NCBI GenBank assembly: GCA_958448515.1
Contig: CAUDEF010000008.1
Location: 7,299 to 71,298, forward strand
Reading direction: 5' to 3'
DNA from: an uncultured Phascolarctobacterium sp.
GTDB taxonomy: Bacteria > Bacillota > Negativicutes > Acidaminococcales > Acidaminococcaceae
DNA: 64,000 bases
Both the position numbers and the translations under genes were made by a program. Position 1 is the stretch's first letter. Each line of letters begins with the position of its first letter. The notes below the pieces were generated by a model. It ran no database searches and was not told the DNA's origin. It saw nothing but the letters and a program-made list of their open reading frames with translations. Shown one piece after another: positions 45,591 to 54,865 of the stretch.

Positions 45591-45619
45591 TTGTATAAAA
45601 AAGTAAACTAGTGTACAAT
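45591..45619 (+). promoter_or_regulatory. hfq promoter
   Basis: -35 TTGTAT (45591-45596), 17-bp spacer, -10 TACAAT (45614-45619). Confidence 0.68.
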
Positions 45620-45658
45620 GTTATTAATAATTTATATATATGCATTGGAGGGGTTTTA

Positions 45659-45907
45659 GTGAATACTGCAGCAAAACCGGCAATGAATTTACAAGACAGC
45701 TTTTTAAATCATGTAAGAAAAGAAAATTTAGGAGTTATCATTTATCTGATGAACGGATTTCAGATCAGAGGTCTGGTAAGAGGCTTTGATAACTTTACTG
45801 TAATAATTGAAAATGAAGGAAAACAGCAGTTAGTATATAAACATGCTATTTCTACTATTTCCCCGGCTACCAATATTACCATTATGCAGCCGGAAAAAAG
45901 AGATTAA
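45659..45907 (+). CDS. hfq: RNA chaperone Hfq
   Basis: 82 residues. Hexameric Sm-like protein that pairs small RNAs with mRNAs. Sm1 shows [21 protein letters not shown] with [17 protein letters not shown], and Sm2 the diagnostic YKHAIST. GTG 45659 follows TGGAGGGG; there is no long acidic C-terminal tail. It lies directly after miaA, the order also found in Proteobacteria, but has its own promoter and terminator. Confidence 0.96.
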   Translation: MNTAAKPAMNLQDSFLNHVRKENLGVIIYLMNGFQIRGLVRGFDNFTVIIENEGKQQLVYKHAISTISPATNITIMQPEKRD

Positions 45908-45921
45908 TAAAACTTGATATG

Positions 45922-45955
45922 AAAAACGGCGCTGAGGCGTTGTTTTTCTTTTTTG
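45922..45955 (+). terminator. Terminator after hfq
   Basis: AAAAACGGCGC (45922-45932) pairs with GCGTTGTTTTT (45937-45947) using two G-U pairs and a TGAG loop, followed by further T. Confidence 0.85.
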
Positions 45956-45962
45956 GGGCAAT

Positions 45963-46850
45963 ATGTTTAATTATCTGAATTTATTTATAGAATATCTTAC
46001 TGTAGAGCTTGGTCTGGCAGAAAATACCAAGATTGCCTATATGCGCGATTTACGTCTGTTAAAGGATTATTTTGCGTTAAAAGAGGATAATCAGCTGGCA
46101 GAAATTAACAGAACACAGCTGCTGGCATATCTTAATCACTTAAAGTCTGAGGGTAAATCTTCTGCAACCATAGCCAGAAAGCTTGCGTCCATAAAAGCTT
46201 TTTATAAATTTATGACTTCAGAAAGATATATAGATCATAACCCTGCAGAAGTTATTGAGGCTGCTACCAAAGGCATGAAGCTGCCTAAAGTATTAAGTCT
46301 GCAGGAAGTAGAAAGCCTTTTAGATGAGCCTAATCTTGGTACTGCCGAAGGATGCAGGGATAAAGCAATGCTGGAGATGCTTTATGCAACAGGCATGCGT
46401 GTTTCAGAACTGATAGATCTGCCTTTAAGCAGCGTTAATATAAACATGAAATATGTGATTGTTTTCGGCAAAGGCTCCAAGGAGCGCATTGTGCCTTTAG
46501 GCAGCATGGCTGTAAAATATCTGCAGAAGTATCTTGATAAAGTAAGGCCGCAGCTTGTTAAAGATGACAAGTGCACTGCTTTATTTGTCAATTTGTGGGG
46601 TCAGCCTATGACCAGACAGAGATTTTGGGAGATTATCAGAGCCTATGGAAAGAGCGCAGGAATAAGCAAAAATATTACGCCCCATATGCTCAGGCATTCC
46701 TTTGCGACGCATTTACTGGATAATGGAACAGATTTGCGCGTGGTGCAGGAGCTTTTGGGACATTCTGATATTTCGACAACACAGATTTATACTCATCTGA
46801 GTAATAAAAGACTGAGGGCCGTCTATGAAAAAGCTCATCCTCGTGCCTAA
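45963..46850 (+). CDS. xerD: Site-specific tyrosine recombinase XerD
   Basis: 295 residues. Resolves chromosome dimers at dif. The N-terminal SAM-like DNA-binding domain (about 1-105) is followed by the catalytic domain with all active-site residues: Arg146, Lys170 or Lys173, His241, Arg244, His267 and nucleophile Tyr276. Length and context fit a housekeeping Xer rather than a phage integrase. It could equally be called XerC in this two-recombinase family. No Shine-Dalgarno stands out (GGGGCA). Confidence 0.9.
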   Translation: MFNYLNLFIEYLTVELGLAENTKIAYMRDLRLLKDYFALKEDNQLAEINRTQLLAYLNHLKSEGKSSATIARKLASIKAFYKFMTSERYIDHNPAEVIEAATKGMKLPKVLSLQEVESLLDEPNLGTAEGCRDKAMLEMLYATGMRVSELIDLPLSSVNINMKYVIVFGKGSKERIVPLGSMAVKYLQKYLDKVRPQLVKDDKCTALFVNLWGQPMTRQRFWEIIRAYGKSAGISKNITPHMLRHSFATHLLDNGTDLRVVQELLGHSDISTTQIYTHLSNKRLRAVYEKAHPRA

Positions 46851-46864
46851 TTAAGGAGAATATA

Positions 46865-48115
46865 ATGAGAAAAAAACAAAATAAATCATCCGGCAGTAAA
46901 TACATAATTTTGGCATTTTTTGCTATTGTAGCTGTAATTTCTATTGCGGCTGGTATGTTTTATGCTTTTGGCAGAAGTGAAAAGGATATTTTAGAAGATA
47001 CTCCTAAAGATGAACCAAGAGAGGTAAGCCTGCTTGATGAATCCGTTGAGGCACATCGCACTCTGGATAATATTCTGCTTGCCAAGGATAACTGGCAGCT
47101 TATGGAACGTGATCACGGAGAGAAAGAAGTTCGTATAGGAAGCAGTAAAGCTACTGTAAAAATCAGCCAGCGGGAGCTTGCTGTTGGTGTTCCGGAGAGC
47201 ACGGATTTAAGCAGTGCAGGAAAATGGCTGGGTGATAAAGCACAAAAAGCTGGTCTTGCAGTTATCAGCGGAGAGGACTCCAAATACAAAGATTATGACG
47301 CTTATAAAGTTGAACTTGGCATTTCTGTTAAGGCCGGTGAAAGCAGGCAGAAGTTTGTAACAGATACTATTTATTTCTTCTGCAACGCTAATTTGACTAA
47401 GCCTGATAAGGACATTAACGAAACAAAAGCGGACAAGCCCGGAAAAAAGTACAGTGGTAAACTTGCGGTAATTGTTGATGACTGCGGTTATGATTTAAAC
47501 AGTGTAAGAACATTGCTTAACACCGGTTTTGCTTTTAACTACGCTATTTTGCCTTATAAAAATTACAGCAGTGACGTACTGGAAATGGTTAATTCTGCAG
47601 GACGTGTTGCCATGCTGCATCTGCCTATGGAGCCGATGAATTCCAGTGCAATGTCTGAGGGCAATAAGACCGTCTGCGTAGATATGAGTGATGAAAAAAT
47701 CAGATCTCTGACACGTGATGCTCTGTACAGCCTGCCGGGAATAGTTGGCGTAAATAATCATCAGGGCTCCAGAGCTACAAGTGATACCAAAACCATGAAT
47801 ATTGTTTTAGGCGAGCTGAAAAAGCAGGGACTGTTTTTTGTTGACAGCAGAACAACATCAAAATCTGTTGCCAGAGACAGAGCACAGGCTTTGGGCGTTG
47901 GTACAGCAAAAAATGATATCTTTTTAGATAACAGCACCGATGTACAGCAGATACGCAGCCAGATTTATAAGGCGATGGAAATGGCTGATAAAAACGGCAG
48001 CGCCATTGCTATCTGTCATGCCAGAGTTAATACTGCCAAAGCCTGGCAGATGTATGCTGATGAAATCAGAGCGACAGGCATAAAGATTGTTCCTGTTACT
48101 GAGTTATTATATTAA
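46865..48115 (+). CDS. Divergent polysaccharide deacetylase family protein (YibQ-like)
   Basis: 416 residues. An N-terminal signal anchor (about 10-32) leads to a low-complexity linker, a middle domain (about 50-190) and a DUF610/divergent deacetylase domain (about 195-416): LAVIVDDCGYDLNSV with the metal-site DD, RVAMLHLPMEP, GVNNHQGSRAT and FFVDSRTTSKS. The fold is that of NodB-like polysaccharide deacetylases facing the periplasm; an actual substrate is not known. The family is typical of diderm bacteria. AAGGAG precedes the ATG. Confidence 0.85.
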   Translation: MRKKQNKSSGSKYIILAFFAIVAVISIAAGMFYAFGRSEKDILEDTPKDEPREVSLLDESVEAHRTLDNILLAKDNWQLMERDHGEKEVRIGSSKATVKISQRELAVGVPESTDLSSAGKWLGDKAQKAGLAVISGEDSKYKDYDAYKVELGISVKAGESRQKFVTDTIYFFCNANLTKPDKDINETKADKPGKKYSGKLAVIVDDCGYDLNSVRTLLNTGFAFNYAILPYKNYSSDVLEMVNSAGRVAMLHLPMEPMNSSAMSEGNKTVCVDMSDEKIRSLTRDALYSLPGIVGVNNHQGSRATSDTKTMNIVLGELKKQGLFFVDSRTTSKSVARDRAQALGVGTAKNDIFLDNSTDVQQIRSQIYKAMEMADKNGSAIAICHARVNTAKAWQMYADEIRATGIKIVPVTELLY

Positions 48116-48130
48116 AAGAAGGTTGAAAAG

Positions 48131-49372
48131 ATGTTTGTTGAGGAAACTATTGCAAAATATGAAAAATATATTAATCCTGCGCAGGCAAAGCTGTTCAGAT
48201 TTATGGGTCTTGGCAGCGTAGAAAGCAGTGCGGAAGGATGGACTATTACTGACAGTGAAGGCAATAAATTTATTGACTGCCTTGGCGGTTATGGTATGTT
48301 TGCTGTTGGTCACAGAAATCATCATGTTGTAGCAGCCGTTGAAAAAGAGCTGCGCAGTATGCCCATGTGTGGTAAAGTGCTTTTTAACAGGCCTATGGCT
48401 GATCTTGCTGAGGCTCTGGCAGAAATTACTCCCGGAGATCTGCAGTACAGCTTTTTTGTTAACAGTGGTACAGAAGCAGTTGAAGGCTGCTTAAAGGTTG
48501 CAAGACTTGCTACCAAACGCAAAAAATTTATTGCAGCAGAAAATGCCTTTCATGGTAAAACAATGGGTTCTTTGACTGCTACCGGCAGAGATTTGTACAG
48601 AGAACCGTTTAAGCCTTTGCTTGATGGATTTACTCATGTACCCTATGGTGATATAAAAGCTATTGAAGCGGTTATTGATGAAGATACTGCTGCTGTGATT
48701 TTAGAGCCAGTACAGGGTGAAGGCGGTATTATAGTTCCTCCGGCAGGTTATTTTAAAGCTGTGCGTGAGCTGTGCGATAAATATGGCACGCTGCTGATAG
48801 CTGATGAAGTGCAGACAGGTATTGGCAGAACAGGTACCTGGTTTGGCATTGAGCATGATGGCGTAGCTCCTGACCTTATGGCCTGTGCTAAAGCTCTTGG
48901 CGGCGGCGTAATGCCCATCGGCGCTATTATCGGTACGCCTAAGGCATGGTCAGGTCTTATAGAAGCGCCGTTTTTGCATACTTCTACTTTTGGCGGAAAT
49001 CAGCTGGCATGTGCAGCTGGTATTGCAACTATAGAGTATATTAAAAAAGAAAATCTTCTGGAAAAAAGCAAAACTACCGGTGCTTATTTTAAAGCAGGTC
49101 TGGAAGCTATTATGAAAGAGTTTCCTGAGGTTATCACAGATGTCAGAGGCAGAGGCATGATGATTGGCGTAGAGCTTTCCAAAGAAGGTGCCGGCGGTAT
49201 GCTGATGAGTCTGATGATTGATAAAAAAATTATTGTAGCCTATACCTTGAATAATCCTAAAGTTATTCGTATTGAGCCGCCCCTTGTGATGCCTGTTGAG
49301 GTAGTGGACTATGTTCTGGACGAGTTCAGAAAAGCTGTCAGCATGACAGCTGCTGTTATTGAAGATTTGTGA
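48131..49372 (+). CDS. Class III aminotransferase (putrescine/ornithine type)
   Basis: 413 residues. PLP-dependent omega-aminotransferase fold: NSGTEAVEGCLKVAR for PLP phosphate, AFHGKTMGSL, EPVQGEGGI, LLIADEVQTGIGRTG with the PLP Asp, and the Schiff-base Lys in CAKALGGGVMP. The opening SSAEGWTITDSEGNKFIDCLGGYGMFAVGHRNHHV resembles putrescine aminotransferases (YgjG group), but acetylornithine or other diamine substrates are possible. It starts 15 bp after the deacetylase gene and is followed by a small SRPBCC gene. Confidence 0.85.
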   Translation: MFVEETIAKYEKYINPAQAKLFRFMGLGSVESSAEGWTITDSEGNKFIDCLGGYGMFAVGHRNHHVVAAVEKELRSMPMCGKVLFNRPMADLAEALAEITPGDLQYSFFVNSGTEAVEGCLKVARLATKRKKFIAAENAFHGKTMGSLTATGRDLYREPFKPLLDGFTHVPYGDIKAIEAVIDEDTAAVILEPVQGEGGIIVPPAGYFKAVRELCDKYGTLLIADEVQTGIGRTGTWFGIEHDGVAPDLMACAKALGGGVMPIGAIIGTPKAWSGLIEAPFLHTSTFGGNQLACAAGIATIEYIKKENLLEKSKTTGAYFKAGLEAIMKEFPEVITDVRGRGMMIGVELSKEGAGGMLMSLMIDKKIIVAYTLNNPKVIRIEPPLVMPVEVVDYVLDEFRKAVSMTAAVIEDL

Positions 49373-49384
49373 GGAGTAAAGCTT

Positions 49385-49819
49385 ATGCCGTATGTAGAAA
49401 CAAAAACAAGCATTAAAGGTGAAGGTAAAGCAGTTTATGAAATAATCAGTAATATGGCTGCTTATCCGGAGTTTATGAAAGATCTGGTAAGTGTGGAAAT
49501 TTTGGAACGTGGTGAAAATTATACAATTTCTCACTGGGTTTCCAATGTTGACGGACGTAAAATTGTCTGGACAGAACGTGATACTTTTTATCCGGAAGAA
49601 CTTAAAATCACCTACTGCCAGACAGAAGGCGACCTGAAAAAAATGGAAGGACAGTGGCATATTGAAGAACATGAAGATTACTGTGATGTAACTTTGGCTG
49701 TAGATTTTGAATTTGGAATTCCTATGATTGCAGGTCTTCTGAATCCGATTTTAAAGAAAAAAGTTCGTGAAAACAGTGAAAATATGTTGACATCCATTAA
49801 AGAGCAAATTGAAAAATAA
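49385..49819 (+). CDS. SRPBCC (START/polyketide cyclase-like) family protein
   Basis: 144 residues. Helix-grip fold with IKGEGKAVYEIISNMAAYPEFMKDLVSVEILERG at the N-terminus and a long C-terminal helix, as in coenzyme Q-binding and ribosome-associated toxin-like COG2867 proteins. It would bind a hydrophobic ligand; which one is unknown. GAGGAG precedes the ATG, 12 bp after the aminotransferase. The htpX promoter overlaps its stop codon. Confidence 0.75.
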   Translation: MPYVETKTSIKGEGKAVYEIISNMAAYPEFMKDLVSVEILERGENYTISHWVSNVDGRKIVWTERDTFYPEELKITYCQTEGDLKKMEGQWHIEEHEDYCDVTLAVDFEFGIPMIAGLLNPILKKKVRENSENMLTSIKEQIEK

Positions 49820-49837
49820 TTAGTTACTTGTTATAAT
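49809..49837 (+). promoter_or_regulatory. htpX promoter
   Basis: -35 TTGAAA (49809-49814), 17-bp spacer, -10 TATAAT (49832-49837). The -35 lies in the last codons of the preceding gene. Confidence 0.7.
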
Positions 49838-49902
49838 AAAATGCGAGGTTTGTTTATTTTTTATTTTAGTAATGTTTTTTATTTGAGGAGGATTTTAAAT
49901 TT

Positions 49903-50751
49903 ATGAAGACAGCCTTGTTGATGGCAGTGATGACTGCTATTTTGATGTTGATTGGTGACTTTTTTGGCGGACTGCAAGGCATGACATTGATGCTGCTGGT
50001 TTCTGTAGGTATGAACTTTTTTGCTTACTGGAACAGTGACAAAATGGTACTTGCGCATTATAACGCTCAGCAGGTAAATGCCAATACAGCACCGGAACTT
50101 TATTCCATGGTTCAGAATTTGGCGCGTAAGGCTAATCTGCCTATGCCCAAAGTATATATTATTGACAGCCCTGTGCCCAATGCTTTTGCAACAGGCAGAG
50201 ATCCGGAACATGCAGCAGTTGCAGTAAACAGCGCTCTTGTTGATTTGCTGGACAGAGATGAAATTGAAGGCGTACTGGCTCACGAACTGAGTCACATTAA
50301 AAATCGCGACATCTTAATCAGCACAATTGCGGCTTCCATGGCAGGTGCAATTTCTACCATTGCTCAGTGGGGTATGTTCTTTGGCGGCGGCAGAGATGAA
50401 GACGGTGAAGCAAATAATCCTGTTGCTTCCATTCTGGTTATGATTCTGGCACCCATTGCTGCTATGGTTATTCAAATGGCAGTTTCTCGTTCCAGAGAAT
50501 ATATGGCAGACGAATCCGGCGGTAATATGTGCGGTAATCCCGATGCTTTGGCTGATGCTCTTTTAAAACTCGAGGCTTATGCTAAACGTGGTGTAATGCC
50601 CAATGCAACTGAAGCAACAGCACATATGTTTATTGTCAATCCGTTTTCTGCTGCTAATCTGCAGAAAATGTTCAGTACTCACCCGAGCACTGAAGAACGT
50701 GTTGCGCTTTTGCGTAAACAGGCACAGGCAATGCGTAATAAAAAGAGGTAA
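49903..50751 (+). CDS. htpX: Membrane zinc metalloprotease HtpX
   Basis: 282 residues. M48B peptidase that degrades misfolded membrane proteins. Membrane helices at about 4-22, 26-42, 140-158 and 175-193; active site HELSH (His127, Glu128, His131) and the downstream Glu in SREYMADESGG. Compared with E. coli HtpX the length is normal. GAGGAGG lies before the ATG. It is followed 6 bp later by an M42 peptidase and may be stress-induced, though no specific operator is seen. Confidence 0.95.
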   Translation: MKTALLMAVMTAILMLIGDFFGGLQGMTLMLLVSVGMNFFAYWNSDKMVLAHYNAQQVNANTAPELYSMVQNLARKANLPMPKVYIIDSPVPNAFATGRDPEHAAVAVNSALVDLLDRDEIEGVLAHELSHIKNRDILISTIAASMAGAISTIAQWGMFFGGGRDEDGEANNPVASILVMILAPIAAMVIQMAVSRSREYMADESGGNMCGNPDALADALLKLEAYAKRGVMPNATEATAHMFIVNPFSAANLQKMFSTHPSTEERVALLRKQAQAMRNKKR

Positions 50752-50757
50752 TTATTA

Positions 50758-51834
50758 ATGGATAAGAAATTAGAATGGCTGAAGAGATATTCTGAAACAT
50801 GCGGCGTATCAGGTTTTGAAGGTCGTATGAAAGATTTAATGCTGGAAAGACTTAATGGCCTGGCTGAAGTAAGCTATGATAAGCTTGGCAGTGTTGTTTT
50901 TACCAAAAAAGCAGCTTGCGCTGATGCTCCGAAGGTTATGCTTGCCAGCCATATGGATGAAATTGGTTTTATGGTTAAGCATATTACCAGAGAAGGTTTT
51001 TTAAAATTCACCTGCCTTGGCGGCTGGTGGGAACAGGTTATGTTAAGCCAGCGTGTTACCGTTCATTCCAGCAAGGGTGATCTGGTTGGCGTTATTGGCA
51101 GCAAACCGCCTCACATTCTTGCACCGGAAGAACGTAATAAGGTAGTAGCTAAAAAAGATATGTATATTGATATCGGAGCTGAAAATGAACAAATGGCTCG
51201 TGATATGGGTGTCTTTGAAGGCTGCCCCGTTACTCCTTATGCCGAAATGGCTGTCATGGGTGATGGTAAAACTTTGCTTGGCAAAGCCTGGGATAATCGC
51301 ATTGGCTGTGCTGTAATGGCTGATGTTATGGAAAACATCGCAGCAGAAGAGCTTAACAGCACTGTTTATGGTGTTGCTACCGTTCAGGAAGAAGTTGGCC
51401 TGCGTGGTGCTCAAACCAGTGTAAATATGTTAAAACCTGATATTGCTTTTGTATTGGATACCTGCGTTGCCGGCGGCACTCCCGGCGTAAGTGATGATGT
51501 AGCACCTGCAAAAATAGGTAAGGGTGTTGCTATTACCATTTTTGATGCCGGTATGATTCCCAATACTGCATTAAGAGATTATGCCAAAGCAACAGCTGCT
51601 GAACTTGGTATTCCGGTTCAGGTAAGTATTTCTGAAGGCGGTGCAACTGACGGCGGCCGTATTCATCTGCATGACGCAGGTGTACTGACTTTAACCTTCA
51701 GCATTCCTACAAGATACATTCATAGTCATCAGTCTGTTGTTCATATGGACGATTATCTGGGAGCTGTGCAGCTGATTACTGCAATGGTTAAAAAAATGGA
51801 TATGCAGAAATATCAGGAGCTTTTAAAGGCTTAA
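50758..51834 (+). CDS. M42 family glutamyl/aminopeptidase
   Basis: 358 residues. Cytosolic di-zinc aminopeptidase of the FrvX/PepA/CelM group that forms tetrahedral dodecamers. Metal ligands and catalytic residues are visible: His and Asp in ASHMDEIGF, the Asp of KAWDNRIGC, TVQEEVGLRGA with the EE pair, VLDTC and the late His in PTRYIHSHQS. Preference (glutamyl, aspartyl or broad) cannot be assigned. AGAGG is seen at the htpX end. Confidence 0.9.
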   Translation: MDKKLEWLKRYSETCGVSGFEGRMKDLMLERLNGLAEVSYDKLGSVVFTKKAACADAPKVMLASHMDEIGFMVKHITREGFLKFTCLGGWWEQVMLSQRVTVHSSKGDLVGVIGSKPPHILAPEERNKVVAKKDMYIDIGAENEQMARDMGVFEGCPVTPYAEMAVMGDGKTLLGKAWDNRIGCAVMADVMENIAAEELNSTVYGVATVQEEVGLRGAQTSVNMLKPDIAFVLDTCVAGGTPGVSDDVAPAKIGKGVAITIFDAGMIPNTALRDYAKATAAELGIPVQVSISEGGATDGGRIHLHDAGVLTLTFSIPTRYIHSHQSVVHMDDYLGAVQLITAMVKKMDMQKYQELLKA

Positions 51835-51895
51835 AGGACTAAAATCGTTTATCGATTTAGTATAAATTTATTATATATTTAAGGAGAGATTTATT

Positions 51896-52309
51896 ATGCA
51901 ACAAACACTCGTACTTGTTAAACCTGATGGAGTTAAGAAAAATCTTATCGGTGAAATCATCGCTCGTTTTGAACGCCGCGGTCTGAAAGTATCCGCTTTA
52001 AAACTCGTTAAAATCACTGAAGAACAAGCTAAATATCATTATGCTGAACATGAAGGCAAACCCTTCTTCGGCGAACTGGTTGAATTCATTACTTCCGGTC
52101 CTGTAGCTGCTATGGTTATCTCCGGCGAAAACGCTATTAAAGCTGTTCGTGGTCTCATGGGTGCTACCAATCCGTTAGATTCCGTTCCTGGTTCCATCCG
52201 TGGCGACTTCGCTCTCAGCATTGGCGAAAACATCGTTCATGGCAGCGACAGCGAAGAATCTGCAGCTCGCGAAATTGCTAACTTCTTCAAAGCTGAAGAA
52301 ATTTATTAA
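51896..52309 (+). CDS. ndk: Nucleoside diphosphate kinase
   Basis: 137 residues. Transfers phosphate from ATP to other NDPs through phospho-His115 (NIVHGSDS). KPDGV, the [13 protein letters not shown] loop and GATNP are standard. Codon use favours ATC, TTC, CTC and CGT far more than the neighbours, in keeping with high expression. AAGGAGAG precedes the ATG. The 61-bp gap before it contains a short AAATCG/CGATTT repeat and AT-rich promoter-like bases. Confidence 0.97.
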   Translation: MQQTLVLVKPDGVKKNLIGEIIARFERRGLKVSALKLVKITEEQAKYHYAEHEGKPFFGELVEFITSGPVAAMVISGENAIKAVRGLMGATNPLDSVPGSIRGDFALSIGENIVHGSDSEESAAREIANFFKAEEIY

Positions 52310-52350
52310 TAAGGGTTTTCTTCTGGGTTAAGAAGAAAGGATGGTGCAAA

Positions 52351-52860
52351 ATGAAAGCAGCAGTATATACAAGAACAGGTGATAAAGGAACTACAGGTTT
52401 GTATACCGGTGAGAGAGTTTCCAAACACAGCCTGCGTGTGGAAGCCTATGGCACAATTGATGAAATTACTTCTGCGCTCGGCTTGGCTCGTGCCAATGTA
52501 CAGCGTGAAGATGTGAAGGAAACTGTTTTTCAGGTACAGAAGCTTCTGATGTCTGTAATGGCAGATGTTGCCAGCTTGAATTTGCCCGAACCATATATTA
52601 AGGAAGAGCATGTAAAATTATTTGAAGATACTATCGACAGATATGATGCTATGCTGCAGCCGCTGGGTCATTTTATTATTCCCGGCGATACTGTGGGTGC
52701 AGCTGCTCTTGACATTGCCCGTACTACAACCAGAAGAGCTGAACGCTGGTTACTGCGTTTGGCTGAAACAGAACCGGTTAATCCGCAGGTTTTAATCTGC
52801 CTCAATCGTCTGTCTGATCTGTGCTTTATTTTGGCCAGAGTGGAAACTGAAGTTGCCTGA
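52351..52860 (+). CDS. Cob(I)alamin adenosyltransferase, PduO type
   Basis: 169 residues. Transfers the 5'-deoxyadenosyl group from ATP to cob(I)alamin, making coenzyme B12. The N-terminal ATP-binding motif YTRTGDKGTTGLYTGERV and the RTTTRRAERWL helix with LNRLSDLCFILAR are characteristic of PduO/MMAB. Its presence implies B12-dependent enzymes in the cell; a B12-binding radical SAM protein is encoded 9 kb away. It is downstream of ndk with a 41-bp gap and ends in a terminator. Confidence 0.93.
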   Translation: MKAAVYTRTGDKGTTGLYTGERVSKHSLRVEAYGTIDEITSALGLARANVQREDVKETVFQVQKLLMSVMADVASLNLPEPYIKEEHVKLFEDTIDRYDAMLQPLGHFIIPGDTVGAAALDIARTTTRRAERWLLRLAETEPVNPQVLICLNRLSDLCFILARVETEVA

Positions 52861-52879
52861 GTGCGGTAAAAATGATAAT

Positions 52880-52915
52880 AAAAAGCTCCTATTCATTTTG
52901 AATAGGAGCTTTTTT
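52880..52915. terminator. Bidirectional terminator between adenosyltransferase gene and ilvD
   Basis: AAAAAGCTCCTATTC (52880-52894) pairs perfectly with GAATAGGAGCTTTTT (52900-52914) around an ATTTT loop. Confidence 0.93.
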
Positions 52916-52930
52916 GTATGCAGTTGATAA

Positions 52931-54604
52931 TTACATTTCAGGAACTTTTAATACTGCGCCGGTAGCTGCAGAGGTTACTAAGGAAGCGTAGCGTGCCAGA
53001 TAACCGGATTTTACTTTCGGAGGAGGGCAAACCCAGTTTTTACGGCGTTCCGCAAGTTCTTCATCAGAAAGTTTTACATTCAGACTGCGATTGGGAATAT
53101 CAATTTCAATGATATCGCCATCCTGAATTAAAGCGATATTACCGCCTTCACGTGCTTCCGGAGAAATGTGACCGATACATGCGCCGCGAGTTGCACCGGA
53201 GAATCTTCCGTCTGTCAAAAGGGCAACGTCTTTATCAAGACCCATGCCAGCCAGAACGGAAGTCGGGTTCAGCATTTCTCTCATGCCAGGACCGCCTTTG
53301 GGACCTTCATAACGGATAACAACAACGTCACCTTTAACAATTTTCTTGCCGCAGATTGCTGCAATTGCTTCATCTTCGGAGTTAAATACTTTTGCAGGAC
53401 CTGTATGTTTCAGCATTTCTTCTGCAACGGCACTTTCTTTAACAACACTGCACTCAGGAGCAATATTGCCTTTTAAAACGGCAATGCCGCCGGTTTTTCT
53501 GTAAGGATCTTCTACAGAATGGATAACGTCAGGACGAGTGATAACAGCATTTTTGATAGTCTGGCCAATGGTTTTGCCGGTTACGGTAAGGCAGGATTTA
53601 TGAATGAGTTTTAATTTATTCAGCTCGTTCATAACAGCACTGATGCCGCCAGCTTCGTTTAAGTCAATAATGTGGTGAGTTCCGCCGGGGCTTAATTTAG
53701 TAAGATATGGGGTTTTCTTGCTGATTTTATCAAAAAGATCAAGAGGAAGTTCCAGTCCTGCTTCATGAGCAATGGCCGGAAGATGCAAAGCTGTATTGGA
53801 GGAACCGCCGATAGCCATATCAACGGTAATAGCATTTTCAAAAGCTTTTAAAGTCATAATATCACGCGGGCAGATATTTTTTTCTACCAAGTCCATGATA
53901 ACTGCGCCGGCTTTTTTTGCAAGTGCAATGCGTGCACCGTTAAATGCCGCGGGAATGGTACCATTGCCGGGAAGACCCATGCCCAGTACTTCTGTCAGGC
54001 AGTTCATGGTATTAGCGGTAAAAAGTCCGGAACAGCTGCCACAGCCGGGGCATGCCGCATGTTCTATGGTAGATAATTCATTTTTGTCGATTTGACCGGA
54101 TTCAAATTTGCCTGCTGCTTCAAAAACAGTGGATACGCTGATATCGCGGCCGTTTAAACGACCGGGAAGCATAGGACCGCCGCTTACAACTACAGCCGGA
54201 ATATTAATACGTGCTGCAGCCATGAGCATGCCGGGAACAATTTTGTCACAGTTAGGAATAAGTACAAGACCGTCAAATGCATGACCGTTGGCAACAGCTT
54301 CGATACTGTCAGCAATCAGTTCACGGCTTGCAAGGGGATATTTCATTCCGCCGTGGCCCATGGCAATGCCGTCACAGATGCCGATGGCAGGAAATTCGAT
54401 AGGTGTACCGCCGGAAGCTAAAATTCCGTGTTTTACTGCTTTGGCTATTGTATCAAGATGCATATGACCAGGGATTATTTCGTTTTGTGCATTTACAACA
54501 CCAATTAAAGGTTTTTTCAAATCTTCTTCGGTGTAACCCATGGCATAAAATAATGAGCGATGAGCCGCTCTGGTAGATCCTTTTTTTACTTCTGTACTAC
54601 GCAT
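52931..54604 (-). CDS. ilvD: Dihydroxy-acid dehydratase
   Basis: 557 residues. Fe-S enzyme of valine, isoleucine and pantothenate synthesis that dehydrates 2,3-dihydroxy acids. Cluster cysteines in [11 protein letters not shown] and [21 protein letters not shown], with [10 protein letters not shown] and [11 protein letters not shown] further on. ATG 54604 follows GGGAAAGAGG; the open frame continues 20 codons upstream but past the predicted transcription start. It is monocistronic here, without other ilv or leu genes. Confidence 0.96.
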   Translation of the reverse strand: MRSTEVKKGSTRAAHRSLFYAMGYTEEDLKKPLIGVVNAQNEIIPGHMHLDTIAKAVKHGILASGGTPIEFPAIGICDGIAMGHGGMKYPLASRELIADSIEAVANGHAFDGLVLIPNCDKIVPGMLMAAARINIPAVVVSGGPMLPGRLNGRDISVSTVFEAAGKFESGQIDKNELSTIEHAACPGCGSCSGLFTANTMNCLTEVLGMGLPGNGTIPAAFNGARIALAKKAGAVIMDLVEKNICPRDIMTLKAFENAITVDMAIGGSSNTALHLPAIAHEAGLELPLDLFDKISKKTPYLTKLSPGGTHHIIDLNEAGGISAVMNELNKLKLIHKSCLTVTGKTIGQTIKNAVITRPDVIHSVEDPYRKTGGIAVLKGNIAPECSVVKESAVAEEMLKHTGPAKVFNSEDEAIAAICGKKIVKGDVVVIRYEGPKGGPGMREMLNPTSVLAGMGLDKDVALLTDGRFSGATRGACIGHISPEAREGGNIALIQDGDIIEIDIPNRSLNVKLSDEELAERRKNWVCPPPKVKSGYLARYASLVTSAATGAVLKVPEM

Positions 54605-54642
54605 AATAAACCTCTTTCCCTTATTATTTCTATGAGATAGAT

Positions 54643-54657
54643 ATTGTTGTGAACAAT
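54643..54657. promoter_or_regulatory. Inverted repeat at the ilvD transcription start
   Basis: ATTGTT-GTG-AACAAT is a perfect inverted repeat immediately downstream of the predicted ilvD -10 (54665-54670), about +1 to +15 on the minus strand. A related repeat is at 54775-54790. Confidence 0.45.
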
Positions 54658-54664
54658 TACACAA

Positions 54665-54694
54665 ATTTTACTGTATTTATGCTGATATTGTCAA
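54665..54694 (-). promoter_or_regulatory. ilvD promoter
   Basis: On the minus strand: -35 TTGACA (54689-54694), 18-bp spacer, -10 TAAAAT (54665-54670). Confidence 0.68.
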
Positions 54695-54749
54695 TTTTAG
54701 TATTTCAGGAAAATTAATTTATCTTAAAAGTATAAATAAGTTAACATTT

Positions 54750-54790
54750 TTGTATAAATTAAGCAGAGGTGAAATAATTGCAAACAATTA
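54750..54790 (+). promoter_or_regulatory. Possible fabK promoter with inverted repeat
   Basis: -35 TTGTAT (54750-54755), 17-bp spacer and a weak -10 AATAAT (54773-54778). The perfect inverted repeat TAATTG-CAAA-CAATTA (54775-54790) covers the -10 and start. Other TATAAT sequences at 54795 and 54822 lack a matching -35. Confidence 0.4.
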
Positions 54791-54865
54791 AAAATATAAT
54801 GTACGGAAGGGAAATTTATTATATAATATAACTATGAATTAAATAGAACTGTGAGGTGCTATGTT

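Noticed and set aside
45963..46850. Phage or integrative-element integrase
   Set aside because: Length, motifs and housekeeping context fit XerC/XerD; there are no att repeats or phage genes around it.
54605..54664. T-box leader upstream of ilvD
   Set aside because: The predicted leader is only about 55 nt, with no specifier loop or T-box sequence.
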